From NCBI GenBank assembly GCA_947589415.1, contig CANQBP010000006.1, positions 1-64,000 of the forward strand: a stretch of 64,000 bases of DNA, given 5' to 3'. The position numbers and the translations under genes were made by a program. How positions within the stretch are numbered: position 1 is the first letter of the stretch; every line of letters begins with the position of its first letter. Below, piece after piece: positions 50,968-61,452 of the stretch. This stretch comes from an uncultured Clostridia bacterium. Lineage in GTDB: Bacteria > Bacillota > Clostridia > Oscillospirales > Acutalibacteraceae. The notes beneath the pieces were generated by a model. It had not been told where the DNA came from, did no database searches, and saw only the letters and a list, made by a program, of their open reading frames with translations.

Positions 50968-51522
50968 TTATGCGCAAACGGAATTTTTCTTAGATGATCT
51001 TGCAAGGCAGACACCCGCTGCCGATACCATAAGGATACCCGCACCGGCAATTGCAGCGACAGAAGGAATACCAAAACCTGTTGTCTTAATAGGATTCTTG
51101 TCAGCCGTCTGATCTATACTCGGCTCGGGTATGCCTGCGACCCTAATACCAAGACCGGCATCATCTGAAGCCTTTTGAGCTATGGCCGCAAGCTGCATTA
51201 TCTGATCTTCACTAAGCTCCGAAAGACTTGAAACACCCGTACCGACAATGTATTCCTTGCCTTCATTTATACGTGCGATAATGGCATCAGCTTGTGCATC
51301 ACTCAAATCAACCTCATTAAGCAGATAGTTTTCTGCCTCGTTAATCCTTGCCTGCGTCAGATACAGTGTTTCTCCGTTTTCAAGCGTAAGACCGCACGTA
51401 AGCTCAGCCATAACCTTTTCCTCTGCGGAATTAAGACCTGCCGCAGATACGGCTGATGCTGCCGAAACCGCAACTATTGCGGACAACATGGCAGCAGAAA
51501 GAACTTTAAGCAGTTTTCTCAT
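50968..51522 (-). CDS. Secreted cell-surface protein, candidate sortase substrate 2 (paralogue)
   Basis: MRKLLKVLSAAMLSAIVAVSAASAVSAAG; C-terminal NPIKTTGFGIPSVAAIAGAGILMVSAAGVCLARSSKK. Confidence 0.75.
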   Translation of the reverse strand: MRKLLKVLSAAMLSAIVAVSAASAVSAAGLNSAEEKVMAELTCGLTLENGETLYLTQARINEAENYLLNEVDLSDAQADAIIARINEGKEYIVGTGVSSLSELSEDQIMQLAAIAQKASDDAGLGIRVAGIPEPSIDQTADKNPIKTTGFGIPSVAAIAGAGILMVSAAGVCLARSSKKNSVCA

Positions 51523-51538
51523 CGGAAATCAACTCCTT

Positions 51539-51559
51539 TCAAAAAATGTAATCAGACAT
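51539..51559 (-). promoter_or_regulatory. Leader micro-ORF MSDYIF* upstream of surface protein 2
   Basis: ATGTCTGATTACATTTTTTGA with SD GGGAGG upstream; stop overlaps the GAAAGGAG SD of the main ORF. Confidence 0.4.
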
Positions 51560-51652
51560 CGATCCTCCCTTCATTGAAAAGCAAACTGCTTGCCAAAAAT
51601 CTGAAACAGCAGTAAAAATGCCTCCCAAACGAACCGTTTCCGATCCGATATA

Positions 51653-51681
51653 ATTATAATATTTAATTTGTGAATTGTCAA
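51653..51681 (-). promoter_or_regulatory. Perfect sigma-A promoter for surface protein 2
   Basis: TTGACA - 17 nt - TATAAT (reverse strand). Confidence 0.8.
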
Positions 51682-51865
51682 TAAACTGTTCACAACTTAT
51701 GATTTTTCATAAATATGCACAATTGTTATCATAAATAGTGTAATTTTATAAAGTAATTATTTATATCCGTGAACCCCGACAGCGGGTCACGTCTGTTATA
51801 ATTTCACGGTGACAAACAGATAACACTTACTTTTTCCGAAAAGCAATAATATTTTCAGTAAATAA

Positions 51866-51895
51866 TTGACAGTATAATGTAAGGAATGTTATAAT
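51866..51895 (+). promoter_or_regulatory. sigma-A-type promoter for ybaK
   Basis: TTGACA - 18 nt - TATAAT. Confidence 0.75.
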
Positions 51896-51953
51896 TTACA
51901 ACAGAGAGTCATTTAAAAGTCACTTTAAAGAAATACAATCGAGGTATGATAAA

Positions 51954-52424
51954 ATGCGAAAAGAAATAAAAACAAATGCTATGCGTATTCTTGACAGTAT
52001 GAAAATACCGTACGAAAAGCATTGTTACAGTGAATCAATTTCGGGCTGCGACGTTGCCGCCGAACTCGGAGAGGACCCCTCTTGTGTTTTCAAAACCCTT
52101 GTAACAACAGGAAAAAGCGGCAAACATTACGTCTTTCTTGTACCTGTCGCAGAACATCTCGATCTAAAAAAAGCCGCAGCTTCAGTAGGAGAAAAATCCG
52201 TGGAAATGCTGAAATCAAAGGAGCTGTTTGCTCTTACCGGATATATACACGGAGGCTGTTCGCCGATAGGAATGAAAAAATTTTTTCCGACTGTTATACA
52301 TTCCTCCGCAAAGTCCTTACAGACAATTTTTTGCAGCGGAGGAAAAATAGGTCTGCAAATAGAGCTTACGCTTGAGTCCTTATCAAAGGCGATAAAGTTT
52401 GAGCTTCATGACATAGTAGTATAA
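51954..52424 (+). CDS. ybaK: YbaK/EbsC-type Cys-tRNA(Pro) deacylase
   Basis: KTLVTTGKSGKHYVFLVPVAEHLDLKKAA; GYIHGGCSPIGMKK. Confidence 0.93.
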   Translation: MRKEIKTNAMRILDSMKIPYEKHCYSESISGCDVAAELGEDPSCVFKTLVTTGKSGKHYVFLVPVAEHLDLKKAAASVGEKSVEMLKSKELFALTGYIHGGCSPIGMKKFFPTVIHSSAKSLQTIFCSGGKIGLQIELTLESLSKAIKFELHDIVV

Positions 52425-52534
52425 GTGTAATCCCCCCGAACGGTCAGGCTGCTGCGGGTCTGCCGTTGACAGACATTGTCCTTGACTTGGGAGGAGTATT
52501 TTAAATCAAACATAAACAATGAACGGAGCGTGAA

Positions 52535-53488
52535 TTGATGTTAGAACATATCGAAGAGGCATACGGTGTACTTAACGAGGTCAATAAGGCAATTCTCGGA
52601 AAGGAAAATGAAATTATTGAAATAATGACCGCATTCCTTGCAAACGGTCATGTCCTTCTTGAAGATATTCCCGGAGTAGGAAAAACTACTCTTGCCCTTG
52701 CATTTTCTAAGGCAATGGGTATGGACTGCAAAAGGATACAGTTTACACCCGATGTAATGCCGTCCGACCTTACGGGATTTTCCGTGTACAGACGTGATAA
52801 AGATAAATTTGTATATCAGCCCGGCAGCGTATTCTGTAATATTCTTCTCGCAGACGAAATAAATCGTACTTCCCCTAAAACTCAATCTGCTCTGCTTGAG
52901 GTAATGGAGGAAAGGAGAGTATCCGTAGAAGGGGTGACAAGGAAAGTACCCTCGCCATTTTTGGTTATAGCTACACAAAATCCGTCGGGAACAAGCGGTA
53001 CGCAGTTCCTGCCGGAGGCACAAATAGACAGATTTATGATAAACATGGCATTGGGATACCCCGATTTTGAAAGTGAGCTTGAAATTGCCCGTTCCACGGG
53101 AATAAATTCACGCCTGCAAAACGTTTCACCTGTACTTACCAAAGATATTTTTCTTGAAATGCAAAATGATATACATAATGTATATATAAAAGATGAGGTT
53201 TACAGATATTTGCTTCAGTTAGTTGCGGCAACAAGAAATCACCCCTATATTGAAAGAGGTGCAAGCCCCCGTGCAACTATTGCTCTTGTTAAAATGTCAA
53301 AGGCATATGCTTGGCTCAAGGGAAGAAAGTTCGTCGTCCCCGGAGATATTCAAACACAAGTACCCTATGTGCTTAGCCACCGCATTATTCCGGGTTCGTC
53401 CGCAAAACTCGGAAACGTGGATAAGACCACAATTATAAAAAATATTATTCAAACAGTCGACCTGCCGTATATGGGAGCAAAAGTATGA
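52535..53488 (+). CDS. MoxR-family AAA ATPase
   Basis: LEDIPGVGKTTLALAFSKAMG; RIQFTPDVMPSDLTGF; LLADEINRTSPKTQSALLEVMEE; ATQNP. Confidence 0.96.
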   Translation: MMLEHIEEAYGVLNEVNKAILGKENEIIEIMTAFLANGHVLLEDIPGVGKTTLALAFSKAMGMDCKRIQFTPDVMPSDLTGFSVYRRDKDKFVYQPGSVFCNILLADEINRTSPKTQSALLEVMEERRVSVEGVTRKVPSPFLVIATQNPSGTSGTQFLPEAQIDRFMINMALGYPDFESELEIARSTGINSRLQNVSPVLTKDIFLEMQNDIHNVYIKDEVYRYLLQLVAATRNHPYIERGASPRATIALVKMSKAYAWLKGRKFVVPGDIQTQVPYVLSHRIIPGSSAKLGNVDKTTIIKNIIQTVDLPYMGAKV

Positions 53489-54576
53489 GAAAACTCGCCG
53501 CATTTATAATTATATTTGCTATCTGGTATTTTGCGGGTATGAATTTCCAGCCGAACCTTCTCACTGTATCGGTATGTCTTGCCGCTGTTGTTATTATATC
53601 ATTTATTTTTTCAAGAATAATAAGAAATAAGCTCGATGTGTACATACCTCCGCAGGAAAATCTTGCATATAAAAATACCGAAAACTCCCTGAAACTGACC
53701 GCGGAAAATAAAAGCAGTTTCCCTGTAAACCGTTTTGCGGCAAAAATTGAAATGAAATACAAGACCGACAGTAAGGGTACAATAAAAAAACTCAGCGGCA
53801 GCGCGGCAGGCAAAAATGACGGCAATACGGAGGCGGAATTTTATTTCAGTGCGCCGTACTGCGGTCTTATAGAAGCAAATATTAAAAAAATAAGAGTTTA
53901 CGACTATTTCGGCTTTTTTTCAAACTCAAAAAAACTGCGCCACGAAAAGCATGATATCTTCATAGTACCTCAAACAAAGGACATGAAAATTTTAATGCCC
54001 CCTTACGGAACATATACATCACACCCCGTTGCAGACTCATCTTCAAACAGTTCCGGAGATGACCATAGCGAAATACGTCTTTTAAGGGAGTACCGTGACG
54101 GCGACCTTATACGTCATATACACAAAAACATGACCGCAAAAACACAAAAGTTATGGATAAAGGAGTATAATAAGGAAAACGATTACATATTCGACCTTAT
54201 TCTTAATACCTCGGATGCGGCTATCACAACGGAATTGCTTGATTCACTGTATGAAATTGTTTTTGCCGTTCTCGGTACGCTTATTAAAAACGAGGTAACG
54301 GTAAAACTTCATTGGTACGATAAAAACGTAAACGGCATGAGAAATGCCGATATTTCCGATCAGGAAACTTTACTGAAAATTGTACCCGATTTATACAGGT
54401 CGGATATGAATTGTACAGCAGACGAATTTTATTATGCTTCGGGCAATCATGACAATGAAAATATGATGATAAATTCAAAGCTCGAATGGTATTTCGGGAA
54501 AAAACATATATATTCTTTTAACAAGGACAATATAGAAAATGATTTGATATGTAATGTTTTTGATTTGAGGAGGTGA
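53485..54576 (+). CDS. DUF58 domain protein
   Basis: Two N-terminal TM helices; IRLLREYRDGDLIRHIHKNMTAKTQKLWIKEY; between moxR and the transglutaminase gene. Confidence 0.85.
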   Translation: MRKLAAFIIIFAIWYFAGMNFQPNLLTVSVCLAAVVIISFIFSRIIRNKLDVYIPPQENLAYKNTENSLKLTAENKSSFPVNRFAAKIEMKYKTDSKGTIKKLSGSAAGKNDGNTEAEFYFSAPYCGLIEANIKKIRVYDYFGFFSNSKKLRHEKHDIFIVPQTKDMKILMPPYGTYTSHPVADSSSNSSGDDHSEIRLLREYRDGDLIRHIHKNMTAKTQKLWIKEYNKENDYIFDLILNTSDAAITTELLDSLYEIVFAVLGTLIKNEVTVKLHWYDKNVNGMRNADISDQETLLKIVPDLYRSDMNCTADEFYYASGNHDNENMMINSKLEWYFGKKHIYSFNKDNIENDLICNVFDLRR

Positions 54577-57236
54577 TTCGTATTAAGAGTATAAGGAAAA
54601 CCAAAAGCATAAAAATACACACGGTTAGGACGGATATTTCAAGGAAAGAACGCTCAAAACAGGAACGTATGCGTAAACTGCCGGACAAAAATCCCTTGCT
54701 GCTTATACTGTACCTTGCAGGGATTATCGGTATAATGACAGCAGCAAATACGGTGCTGAATATTGAAAATGAATATTTTGTTGCGGCAGTAATTTTTGTT
54801 GCTGTCATTAGTACACTATTGTGGTATGTTTATTTATATCATAACAAATACTTCAATTATATTGTTATTCCCGTGAGTGCGCTGCTGATCATATTGATTT
54901 TTTTTAATATAAATTCCGTAATGGAAAATATGCAGTCGCTGTACAGCGGTTCATTTACGGGACTGTCCCCTCTCATCACGATTGTTATTTCATATATGTG
55001 CGTATTGCTTATTTTTACATTGGAATTTATTTCCCGCAATCACTCCGTAATGTTTCTTATATGCGCCGCAATTCTCACATTCGGTCCAATCTTTCAGATA
55101 AACTTCTCCCCCTTAACGGTTATTTTGATTACTGCCTTTCAATTCGGTTTCATAGTACTGAATATGAACTCCGCCCCGTCCAAAAAAAGCCTTATAGTAA
55201 AAAAACACAGGAAAACCGGATTTCTATGTACGATCATAGCCGCTGTTACAATAACACTATGCTTTCTGCCGTCATTCGTTATAGAAAACATTTATGAAAA
55301 TGACATTCTATCTCATGTGTATTTTGTTGACGGTATTATACAGAATATCGGAAAATATTTCTCTAACAGAACCGAAAACAATATCATTGACGGATCGGTC
55401 AGCAGGGGAAATCTAAATTCGAGCGGAGATAAAATATTCAGTGCCGATCTTGTCAATGCCTTTGACAAAAATCTTTATCTGAAAGCGTTCACGGGCAAAA
55501 ATTACAACGGAAATAAATGGAATAACTCACTCGAATATTTCACGGAGGATAACGGGCTGTACTTATTCGACAACACTTTGTACTCGCCAAAATTTTATCC
55601 GAGTTCAAGCAATGACCCCGATTTTTATATGTACAACTCCAATCACCGCCCGCAATACTATTATCGTGAACATTTTGTTAATAATATCATACAAAACAGC
55701 ATAAATAATTTTTTCACAAAGCTCGATAATATATTTAAAGAACATGAAATAGATGCGGAAATTATATCTGTTACAAACAGTACAACGCCGGAAAGTTCCC
55801 AAAGCATAACCGTATACGGGACAAATGATTTTTGGGCAATTATCAGCTATAAAGAAGAAAGTATTGTTTATTCCGTAAATCAACAGGAAGCCGTAACCTT
55901 ATACCTTAATTTCGGAAGTATTCCGAATTATCCCTCAAAACTTCTCACAAGAAGTTCAGATGTTGTAAATTCAATATACAGCGACGGCATTTCAACCGAA
56001 TCATACGCTGACAATAATGTAAACAGAATACGCATTACACCGGAAAGGAATAAATCAATAAACGTTCTCGTTCCGTATTATTCGGAAAAAGATGAAGGTG
56101 ATATAGCGCCGGCTATCCCCTCCGTTTCCTTTTCATACGATACTTCTTTCGGAAATACCGAAACCGCAAGGCAGCTTTATGCCGCTAATAAATGGGAGGG
56201 CAGCAAAACATACGAAGATTTTATTGATGATTATATGTCTGAAATAAAAAATGAATATACATACGTTCCCTATCAAAATATGCCGCAGCTTACACGTTTG
56301 TGCAGTGAAACGAAACTTACGGAGCTTAACGAAATCACAACATTCATACTGTACACTCTTCAAACTCATGCCTCTTATTCAACAACACCCGGAAATGTTC
56401 CGTACAACAAAGATACGGTAGAATACTTCCTCTTTGAAAATCATAAGGGATATTGCGTTCACTATGCGACCGCCGCCGCACTTATGTACAGAATGTTCGG
56501 TATTCCGTCAAGATATGTTACCGGCTATACGATAAGCAATGATATTTTAAAAGCATCGGACAGTACAAACAGCACAAGCAGTGATTACAAATACAGAGCT
56601 GACGTCACGGACAAAATGGCTCATGCATGGGTGGAAATATTTTTAAAAGATTACGGCTGGGTGCCTGTCGAGGTCACACCGAATACTAACGGTGATATGA
56701 CAGCGGAATATCCGGGATATGATAGAAGTGAAATGAACCGCATAATGGAAAAATATGATTGGCATTTCAACAAACACAATGTTACAGACTCAGATGATCA
56801 GATTGACGCTGCAAACAGCGAAATATCTCCCACTCAAATCATGCTTATAATTTTCTTTAGTCTTATATTTGCCTCTATAATTTTTCTCCCCGTAAGACTT
56901 ATGTTCGTTTTGCGTAAACAAAACTCAATCGGCTGCCGTAAACTTTTTGACAAACTTATACGCTGTCTTCACTACTGCGGTCTGCTTACAGGGTTAAACG
57001 GCTCTGAAGAACACTTTGCGGAAGTTCTATGTCATGCGGTACCCGCGGTAAGCAGCAGCGACTCCGTACGTCTGGTAGAAATACTTCAAAAAGTCAATTT
57101 CTCCGAAAACGAATTTGTTGAAACCGAAGAAAGGGATTTTGTTCAGAAAATATACGAAAAATCAGCTAAGTATCTTTACAAAAATTTGAAATGGTATAAA
57201 AAACCGATATTCAGATATATTAAGTGCTTCTGCTGA
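54573..57236 (+). CDS. Transglutaminase-like membrane protein (TgpA-type)
   Basis: Multiple TM helices; core FENHKGYCVHYATAAALMYRMFGIPSRYVTGY ... HAWVEIFLKDYGWVPVEVTP; C-terminal TM. Confidence 0.92.
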   Translation: MIRIKSIRKTKSIKIHTVRTDISRKERSKQERMRKLPDKNPLLLILYLAGIIGIMTAANTVLNIENEYFVAAVIFVAVISTLLWYVYLYHNKYFNYIVIPVSALLIILIFFNINSVMENMQSLYSGSFTGLSPLITIVISYMCVLLIFTLEFISRNHSVMFLICAAILTFGPIFQINFSPLTVILITAFQFGFIVLNMNSAPSKKSLIVKKHRKTGFLCTIIAAVTITLCFLPSFVIENIYENDILSHVYFVDGIIQNIGKYFSNRTENNIIDGSVSRGNLNSSGDKIFSADLVNAFDKNLYLKAFTGKNYNGNKWNNSLEYFTEDNGLYLFDNTLYSPKFYPSSSNDPDFYMYNSNHRPQYYYREHFVNNIIQNSINNFFTKLDNIFKEHEIDAEIISVTNSTTPESSQSITVYGTNDFWAIISYKEESIVYSVNQQEAVTLYLNFGSIPNYPSKLLTRSSDVVNSIYSDGISTESYADNNVNRIRITPERNKSINVLVPYYSEKDEGDIAPAIPSVSFSYDTSFGNTETARQLYAANKWEGSKTYEDFIDDYMSEIKNEYTYVPYQNMPQLTRLCSETKLTELNEITTFILYTLQTHASYSTTPGNVPYNKDTVEYFLFENHKGYCVHYATAAALMYRMFGIPSRYVTGYTISNDILKASDSTNSTSSDYKYRADVTDKMAHAWVEIFLKDYGWVPVEVTPNTNGDMTAEYPGYDRSEMNRIMEKYDWHFNKHNVTDSDDQIDAANSEISPTQIMLIIFFSLIFASIIFLPVRLMFVLRKQNSIGCRKLFDKLIRCLHYCGLLTGLNGSEEHFAEVLCHAVPAVSSSDSVRLVEILQKVNFSENEFVETEERDFVQKIYEKSAKYLYKNLKWYKKPIFRYIKCFC

Positions 57237-57245
57237 CAACATATA

Positions 57246-57288
57246 CGGGTCTGACGGTCGTAATTATTAAAAACGACTGTCAGACCCG
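57246..57288 (+). terminator. Terminator downstream of the transglutaminase gene
   Basis: CGGGTCTGACgGTCGT ... ACGACtGTCAGACCCG followed by AATTTTTAT. Confidence 0.8.
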
Positions 57289-57444
57289 CAATTTTTATAT
57301 TCTATAAAAAAACAGAATAAAGGCAAAAGTGCTGTTCTGCATTCTAAAATTAACCAAACAAATTCCTTACACGCAGCCGGGTGTTCACTACATGATTTTC
57401 CCGCCCGAAACGCTTATAATAATATTTTTTGCCTAAAAAACAGA

Positions 57445-57490
57445 AAACTGCTGTCAAACACTTGACAACAGCAGTTTATAGTGCTATAAT
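57445..57490 (+). promoter_or_regulatory. rpoB promoter with inverted repeat spanning the -35 box
   Basis: TTGACA (57462) - 17 nt - TATAAT (57485); arms AAACTGCTGT (57445-57454) and ACAGCAGTTT (57468-57477). Confidence 0.75.
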
Positions 57491-57665
57491 TTTAAAATGC
57501 ACCATTGTAGAAAAGTATGCCGTTTTGGTCTTTTCAACGCTCATAACACCAAAACACTAATATGCATATTAGCACAAAATCAAAAAAAAATCAAGTACTA
57601 TTTTTCGTGCTGTTTCTCGGTGCAGGCATATTTCATCAAAGCAGAATTTTGAATGGAGTGATTGT

Positions 57666-60600
57666 ATGGTAAACGTCAAACCCGTTCGACTTGGCAAAAC
57701 CGAACGAATGAGCTTCTCACATATCGACGAGGTTCTTGAAATGCCTAACCTTATCGAGATCCAGAAGGATTCATACAGATGGTTCCTCGAAAAGGGTCTT
57801 AAAGAGGTTTTTGAAGATGTGTCCGGAATAACGGACTTTTCCGGAAATCTTGTTCTTGATTTTGTGGATTATAAGCTCGACGTAACAAAGCCTAATTACA
57901 GCATAGCAGAATGTAAGGAAAGAGATGCTACATATTCGGCTCCCCTTAAAGTAACCGTACAGCTTACCAAGCCCGACGGCGAGGTTCAGGTGCATGATAA
58001 TATCTTTATGGGTGACTTTCCTCTTATGACACCGAGCGGTACATTCGTTATAAACGGTGCCGAACGTGTTATAGTTTCCCAGCTTGTCCGTTCACCGGGC
58101 GCTTACTATAAGATGGATCATGACAAATACGGCAATAAGCTGTTCAGCGCAACAGTTATACCGAACAGAGGTGCATGGCTCGAATACGAAAATGATGCAA
58201 ACAGCGTATTCTATGTCCGCATTGATAAAAACAGAAAACTGCCCGTAACTACCTTTATCAGGGCTCTCGGATATGAGAACGGTCTTGAAAGTAATTCGGA
58301 GATAATAGAATATTTCGGTGACGATAAACTCATAACCGCTACCCTTGAAAAGGATAATACCTCCAACGGAGAAGATGCACTTAAAGAAGTTTATAAAAAG
58401 CTGCGTCCGAGTGAACCGGCAACTAAAGATGCTGCGCAGGCTCATCTCAACAATCTTTTCTTTGACTCAAGACGTTATGATATGTCGAGGGTAGGAAGAT
58501 ATAAATACAATAAAAAACTCGGCATAGCAAACAGACTTGCCAATCAGGTACTCGCAAGACCAATAATAAGTGATGAAGGCGAGCTTATTGCGGAGGAAGG
58601 CGACTTTATATCCAAAGATCGGGCAATGGAAATCGAGGATATGGGCATAACGGTTGCATATGTAAAGCCGCAGGCAACTTTGAATGAGGTTCAGCCCACC
58701 GAAGTAAAAATCATATCAAACGGTATGGTCGATATATCAAAATACGTTGATTTTGATGCAAAAGAAGAATGCGGACTTAACGAAAAAGTACGCTGGGTAG
58801 TACTCAAGGAAATACTTTCAAAAGGGCTTAACGATGATGACCTTAAATTGGAGCTAAGAAAGAATAAAGATCTTCTTATCCCTAAACATATAATCGTTGA
58901 CGATATTTATGCAACGATAAACTATATGCTCACACTCTCCCACGGAATAGGAACTACCGACGACATAGATCATCTCGGTAACAGAAGAATACGCTCGGTC
59001 GGAGAGCTGCTGCAAAATCAGTTCCGTATCGGATTTACAAGACTCCAAAGAGTAATCACGGAGAGAATGACAAGCCAAGCACAAGATTATGAACACATTG
59101 ATCCGAAGTCACTTATCAACATTCGACCGGTAACTGCCGCTATAAAGGAATTTTTCGGTTCTTCTCCGCTGTCGCAGTTCATGGATCAGAATAACCCGCT
59201 TGCCGAGCTTACGCATAAGCGACGTCTTTCAGCCCTCGGTCCCGGCGGTCTTTCCCGTGACAGAGCAGGATTTGAAGTTCGTGACGTACACTATACGCAT
59301 TACGGAAGAATGTGTCCTATCGAAACGCCTGAAGGCCCTAACATCGGTCTTATCTCCTATCTTGCAACATTTGCAAAAATAAATAAATACGGTCTTATAG
59401 AAGCTCCGTATCGTAAGGTAGACAAAGAAACCGGTATAGTTACCGACCATGTTGACTATATGACGGCTGATATTGAGGATAACTACATCGTTGCGCAGGC
59501 TAACGAACCGCTTGACGAAAACGGAAGATTTGTAAATGCCAAAATAGTCGGCAGACACCGTGATGAGTTTGTTGAGGTTGAACGCTCTATGGCGGACTAT
59601 ATGGACGTTTCGCCTAAAATGGTAGTATCCGTCGCAACGGCAATGATACCGTTCCTTGAAAACGATGATGCAAACCGTGCGCTTATGGGTTCAAATATGC
59701 AGCGTCAGGCTGTTCCGCTCCTTGTTACGGAGTCACCCATAGTCGGAACGGGTATGGAATATAAAGCAGGCGTAGACTCCGGAGTATGTATAATTTCGGA
59801 AGAGGACGGCGTAGTTAAAGCTGTCAGCGCAAGGCAGATTAAGGTACAGTACGATTCCGGAAGAGTTCAAACTTTTGAGGTTACAAAATTCAGCCGTTCC
59901 AACCAAGGCACTTGTATAAATCAGGTGCCGATCGTAAACGTAGGACAAAGAGTAGAAAAAGGCGAAGTTCTCGCTGACGGCCCCGCTACACACAACGGAG
60001 AAATTTCCCTCGGAAAAAATGCCCTTATCGGCTTTATGACATGGGAAGGCTATAATTACGAGGATGCCGTTCTTCTTAATGAAAAAATCGTAAGAGATGA
60101 TGTATATACATCGATCCATATAGAGGAATACGAAACAGAGGCAAGAGATACCAAACTCGGCCCGGAAGAAATAACAAGAGAAATTCCCAATATCGGTGAA
60201 GATCAGCTCCGTGATCTTGATGAGAACGGTATTATCCATATCGGTGCAGAGGTTCATTCCGGAGATATCCTTGTAGGAAAGGTAACTCCTAAGGGAGAAA
60301 CCGAACTTACAGCAGAGGAAAGACTTCTGCGTGCTATATTCGGAGAAAAATCGAGAGAAGTCAGAGATACATCGCTGCGTGTGCCTCACGGTGAGTACGG
60401 TATTATTGTTGATGTCAAGGTATTCAACAAGGAAGATCCCGACAGCGAGCTTTCACCAGGCGTAAATAAGGTAGTAAGATGCTATATTGCACAAAAGCGT
60501 AAAATACAGGTCGGAGATAAAATGGCAGGCCGACACGGCAATAAGGGTGTCGTTTCGAGAATACTCCCCGAAGAGGATATGCCTTTCCTCCCCGACGGCA

Positions 60601-61430
60601 GACCGCTTGATATCGTTCTTAACCCCCTCGGCGTACCTTCACGAATGAATATCGGTCAGGTACTTGAGGTACACCTCGGCTATGCCGCAAAGGCTCTCGG
60701 CTGGAAGATCATGACTCCCGTATTTGACGGCGCACATGAAGATGATATATTCCAATGCTTTAAAGATGCGGGAATAAGTGAGGACGGTAAAATAAGGCTA
60801 AGGGACGGACGAACGGGTGAATATTTCGATAATCCCGTTACGGTCGGATATATGTATTACCTCAAGCTGCACCACCTTGTTGACGATAAAATCCACGCAC
60901 GTTCAACAGGCCCCTACTCACTTATTACACAACAGCCTCTCGGCGGTAAAGCCCAGTTCGGCGGACAGCGTTTCGGTGAAATGGAGGTATGGGCACTTGA
61001 GGCATACGGTGCGGCATATACACTCCAAGAAATTCTTACCGTAAAATCCGATGACGTGGTCGGACGTGTCAAGACATATGAGGCTATTGTTAAGGGACAG
61101 AATATTCCTAAGCCGGGTATTCCGGAATCATTTAAGGTGCTTATTAAGGAATTTCAGTCACTCGCACTCGATATAAAAGTATATGACAAAAACAATAACG
61201 AAATTGACCTTTCCGTTGACTTAGATGATGATGCACCTGTCGATGCAACTATACTTGACGAAAAGAACATATTAGATGAATCCGATGAGGAAATCGAAGG
61301 CTACCAGTATACAGATAAAAACGGCGATGATGAAATTATCGAAAAGGACGAATTTGATGATGACGAATTTAACTTTGATAAAGATGATTACGCCGATATT
61401 GACGGAAACGATGACGATGATAATTTCTAA
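57666..61430 (+). CDS. rpoB: DNA-directed RNA polymerase subunit beta
   Basis: [61 protein letters not shown]; acidic C-terminal tail. Confidence 0.99.
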   Translation: MVNVKPVRLGKTERMSFSHIDEVLEMPNLIEIQKDSYRWFLEKGLKEVFEDVSGITDFSGNLVLDFVDYKLDVTKPNYSIAECKERDATYSAPLKVTVQLTKPDGEVQVHDNIFMGDFPLMTPSGTFVINGAERVIVSQLVRSPGAYYKMDHDKYGNKLFSATVIPNRGAWLEYENDANSVFYVRIDKNRKLPVTTFIRALGYENGLESNSEIIEYFGDDKLITATLEKDNTSNGEDALKEVYKKLRPSEPATKDAAQAHLNNLFFDSRRYDMSRVGRYKYNKKLGIANRLANQVLARPIISDEGELIAEEGDFISKDRAMEIEDMGITVAYVKPQATLNEVQPTEVKIISNGMVDISKYVDFDAKEECGLNEKVRWVVLKEILSKGLNDDDLKLELRKNKDLLIPKHIIVDDIYATINYMLTLSHGIGTTDDIDHLGNRRIRSVGELLQNQFRIGFTRLQRVITERMTSQAQDYEHIDPKSLINIRPVTAAIKEFFGSSPLSQFMDQNNPLAELTHKRRLSALGPGGLSRDRAGFEVRDVHYTHYGRMCPIETPEGPNIGLISYLATFAKINKYGLIEAPYRKVDKETGIVTDHVDYMTADIEDNYIVAQANEPLDENGRFVNAKIVGRHRDEFVEVERSMADYMDVSPKMVVSVATAMIPFLENDDANRALMGSNMQRQAVPLLVTESPIVGTGMEYKAGVDSGVCIISEEDGVVKAVSARQIKVQYDSGRVQTFEVTKFSRSNQGTCINQVPIVNVGQRVEKGEVLADGPATHNGEISLGKNALIGFMTWEGYNYEDAVLLNEKIVRDDVYTSIHIEEYETEARDTKLGPEEITREIPNIGEDQLRDLDENGIIHIGAEVHSGDILVGKVTPKGETELTAEERLLRAIFGEKSREVRDTSLRVPHGEYGIIVDVKVFNKEDPDSELSPGVNKVVRCYIAQKRKIQVGDKMAGRHGNKGVVSRILPEEDMPFLPDGRPLDIVLNPLGVPSRMNIGQVLEVHLGYAAKALGWKIMTPVFDGAHEDDIFQCFKDAGISEDGKIRLRDGRTGEYFDNPVTVGYMYYLKLHHLVDDKIHARSTGPYSLITQQPLGGKAQFGGQRFGEMEVWALEAYGAAYTLQEILTVKSDDVVGRVKTYEAIVKGQNIPKPGIPESFKVLIKEFQSLALDIKVYDKNNNEIDLSVDLDDDAPVDATILDEKNILDESDEEIEGYQYTDKNGDDEIIEKDEFDDDEFNFDKDDYADIDGNDDDDNF

Positions 61431-61452
61431 TTGAAAGGGGAATTGCTGACGT

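Noticed and set aside
59733-60389. 218-aa minus-strand ORF inside rpoB
   Set aside because: Antisense shadow of a strongly conserved gene; Cys/Phe/Ser-rich translation with no family features
61210-61430. Acidic C-terminal tail of RpoB as a novelty
   Set aside because: Acidic RpoB tails of variable length occur in Firmicutes; not remarkable alone
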